64,000 nucleotides of DNA, taken from NCBI RefSeq assembly GCF_001659605.2, contig NC_035163.2:30592158-30656157 (forward strand), given 5' to 3'. This stretch comes from Manihot esculenta (Eukaryota; Streptophyta; Magnoliopsida; Malpighiales; Euphorbiaceae). Both the position numbers and the translations under genes were made by a program. Below, one piece after another: positions 61,631-64,000 of this stretch (position 1 is the first letter of the stretch; the number at the start of each line of letters is the position of its first letter). Under the pieces are notes generated by a model that did not search any database, was not told the DNA's origin, and saw only the letters and a program-made list of their open reading frames with translations.

Positions 61631-64000
61631 ATGTCAGGACCTCAGTGCTGCTCCAACCCACCAGTTTTGGATCCAGCCAGCGGAGCAGGTCACGTTGAGA
61701 AAGTGGGCGGCCTCAACTCCTATGTCACTGGCCCTTCTGACTCCAACTCCGCCATTTTTCTTATCTCTGATGCTTTTGGTACTTTCATTTCCTTTCTGGC
61801 TTCATTATCACAATCATCTTTCTTTTTGTTATAAAATAGGTTATATCTCTATTTTGTTGGGTTCAGTATTTAATTGTTTGCAATCAATTCTCTTGACTGT
61901 ATCTCTGTCCGTTAATTGTAGGATTACCTCTTTTGAACCAGCAAATATTTTTTAATTGTATATTTTGGTTGGTTTTTTTATGATTGGGGGTCATTTCTCT
62001 TAGATGATAAATATAAATTGTTTTCTATTACCACCAGTAATCTTACATGTCTAGCTTGATTTTGCAGGATACGAAGCTCCTTCGTTCAGGTATGATTTTG
62101 GGTTTTTTGAGATGTTGGCGTTAAAAAAAAAATTATTTGGCTTTTTGTATTTAATTTAAAATTATTTGCTAAACAGAGTTTAACCGTTTCACGTGGCCGT
62201 CAGACTTTGTAAGACTTTATAGGGCATCTGTACCTTGCACTTGTCAGACAGGATCATTTTTTTTATAATTGCAGAATAATATCATTTTATAATTTTAAAT
62301 ATTTTTAATGTAAATTTTTTTTATTATGAACTTTTATAAATATCTCTATATATTAAAAATAATAAAATATATTAATATAATAATTATATATCAATAAACA
62401 TATAATTAATATTCTTTTTAATTACAGTATTATTATATTAATATATTAAAAATAATATTAAAGTATTTATTATTATAAAAAATTATATTATAAATAATAT
62501 TATTAAATTAATATAATATAAATATATATTATAATATATTAATTAAAAAAATAAAAAATAAATATTTTTTTTTACCTGCACGTAGGCTTTTTTAAAAAAA
62601 AAATTTAGCGTCTATGTAGTTTGCTATTATTTTCATGTTAATGACAGCATTTGAGAGCTGATGCAATTCTACCACACAGGAAGTTAGCAGACAAGATTGC
62701 AGCTGCTGGATTCTATGTTGTAGTTCCTGACTTCTTCTATGGCGATCCTTATTCCCCTGATAATGCTGAGAAGACCATACATGTTTGGTTACAGGAGCAT
62801 GGAACGGTAAATTTAGAACTTATGCTACAGTAGTTATGTTTACCGCGTGTCAGCATGAACCAAATTACAGGGTCTTTTCTAAAGTTTTCCTCTTTTCAAT
62901 CTGAGTTTTATCCACTCTTTTTTTTTTCTTCTTTTTGCAGGATAAGGGATTTGACGATGCCAAAGCTGTTGTTCAAGCTCTGAAGAGTAAAGGTGTATCT
63001 GCAATTGGAGCTGCAGGCTTTTGTTGGGGTGGTAGGTTATATGTGTTACACAGCTATATGTGGTTCTAATAGTTGTGCTAAGTAATTTTTTTCAAATTTT
63101 TCCATATCTACACAAATTTATGTTCTAAATTAAATTCATGCAAATTAAATTATATTTCTTTTGTTTTGATCATATTGTGACATATCTCCTGAGCTCACAA
63201 ATATTTTTGGTTTCTTCACAGCCAAGGTGGTGGTTCAACTAGCTAAACCTGAGTTCATCCAAGCTGCTGGGCTGCTGCATCCTTCTTTGGTGACTGTAGA
63301 TGATATCAGGGGTAAGATTTATGCTGAATTATTCCAAGGCTATTTTCTAGCTCCTTTCTCACTGTAGATGGTTATTGAGCTTTTATACCTTATAGTATGT
63401 GAAATTCTTGGCAGGCTTACAGCACATTTGAAGGATTATTTGTCATTGTCATTCCCATTGTTACTAATCTTAGTATTATTTTGCTGAATTGATTCCACTT
63501 ATACTCATTTTGCATTGAATTTTCAAAACACCAAGTAGTTTTGCACCACGATAGCAGGTTCCTTTTATCTTTCTTGAATGTCAGTTTTTGTTCAGGCTTT
63601 TATGATCTCTTTTAAAAGAAATTGGAACAAAAATAGTATTCTGTTTTTGCCACTGGGTTTGCATAGTGGAGCAAGCAGATTGATTACTTTATAATTAATT
63701 GTTACATTTTAAATTAATTGCAGAGGTTAAGGTTCCTATTTCAATACTAGCAGCCGAGAATGACCAAATTTCCCCACCAGCACTCGTGAAACAATTTGAA
63801 GAGATCCTAACTGCTAAAGCTGAGGTAGTAAGACTGGGTTTCTTCCTTTTAATTGTTTAGTGTTTGTTTGGTTGTCAGTCAAATGATGTTAGGAATTTGT
63901 ACAGGTTGACTACCATGTGAAGATATTTCCCAAGGTGGCTCATGGGTGGACAGTGAGATATAATGTTGAAGATGAAACTGCTGTGGAATGCGCAGACGAA
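61631..64000 (+). CDS. Dienelactone hydrolase-like protein, copy C (3' truncated by window)
   Basis: Exons 61631-61778, 62068-62089, 62680-62806, 62941-63031, 63222-63311, 63724-63824 and 63905 to the window edge give 225 residues; by comparison with A and B, 14 residues and the stop lie beyond. It is the most diverged copy. The triad is kept (C127 in GFCWGA, D173 in AENDQ, H206 in AHGW), but the residues beside Cys and Asp differ from A and B (Gly to Ala, Phe-Asp-His to Asn-Asp-Gln), which may alter substrate choice. All introns are GT-AG. Intron 2 is swollen by very AT-rich DNA (about 62250-62580), which I cannot assign to a known element. Confidence 0.92.

Noticed and set aside
1..64000. 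CRISPR arrays, rRNA, complete tRNA genes, bacterial-style operons
   Set aside because: No regularly spaced repeats with unique spacers, no rRNA motifs and no full tRNA cloverleaf with a B-box were seen; the gene structure is plant nuclear.

Overview
This is a stretch of nuclear DNA from a flowering plant, most likely a eudicot. Genes are split by GT-AG introns, intergenic DNA is very AT-rich and full of short transposons, and every recognised protein belongs to a plant family. Several transposon details and the gene order would fit Malpighiales such as Euphorbiaceae, but that placement is only a guess.

Nine protein genes can be built exon by exon, and codon phase closes across every junction used. 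From left to right: a DUF21/CBS-domain membrane protein (CNNM type, 3068-9353, +); a 47-residue DVL/ROTUNDIFOLIA-LIKE peptide (10515-10658, -); a SERINC/TMS membrane protein (13637-17681, +); a two-helix membrane protein of the At5g19025 / 'L34e superfamily' type (18769-22198, +); a one-exon PPR protein resembling MEF18 (25355-27481, +); Mediator subunit MED33/REF4-RFR1 in 12 exons (28102-35914, -); the small subunit of ribonucleotide reductase in 9 exons (40119-44045, -); and three tandem dienelactone-hydrolase-like genes (50625-54503, 55305-56697 and 61631 to the window edge, all +), counted here as two complete genes plus one cut off. From memory of Arabidopsis locus numbering, MED33A, RNR2A and dienelactone hydrolase genes are neighbours near At3g23570-At3g23600, the MEF18 and At5g19025 genes are neighbours, and SERINC At3g06170 lies next to the At5g19025 paralogue At3g06180. 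The window therefore looks like an old conserved gene block.

Spaces and introns hold transposons whose ends can be read directly. There are two copies of one ~1.1-kb long-TIR element, one of them inside an intron. There is also a 1.37-kb hAT-type element with an 8-bp target duplication, a 359-bp MITE with a perfect 9-bp duplication, and a 2.2-kb solo LTR with a 5-bp duplication inside an intron of the first hydrolase gene. A decayed PIF/Harbinger transposase region lies between the second and third hydrolase genes, and several AT-rich inverted repeats are spread through the spacers.

The genes do not form a pathway or operon. They are independent housekeeping or regulatory genes: magnesium/CBS-type transport, growth-peptide signalling, membrane lipid/serine metabolism, organelle RNA editing, transcriptional mediation, dNTP synthesis and hydrolase chemistry. 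I found no convincing undescribed biological system. The most useful points are the very short DVL gene, the datable transposon insertions, a GC-AG intron private to one hydrolase copy, and the conserved gene order.
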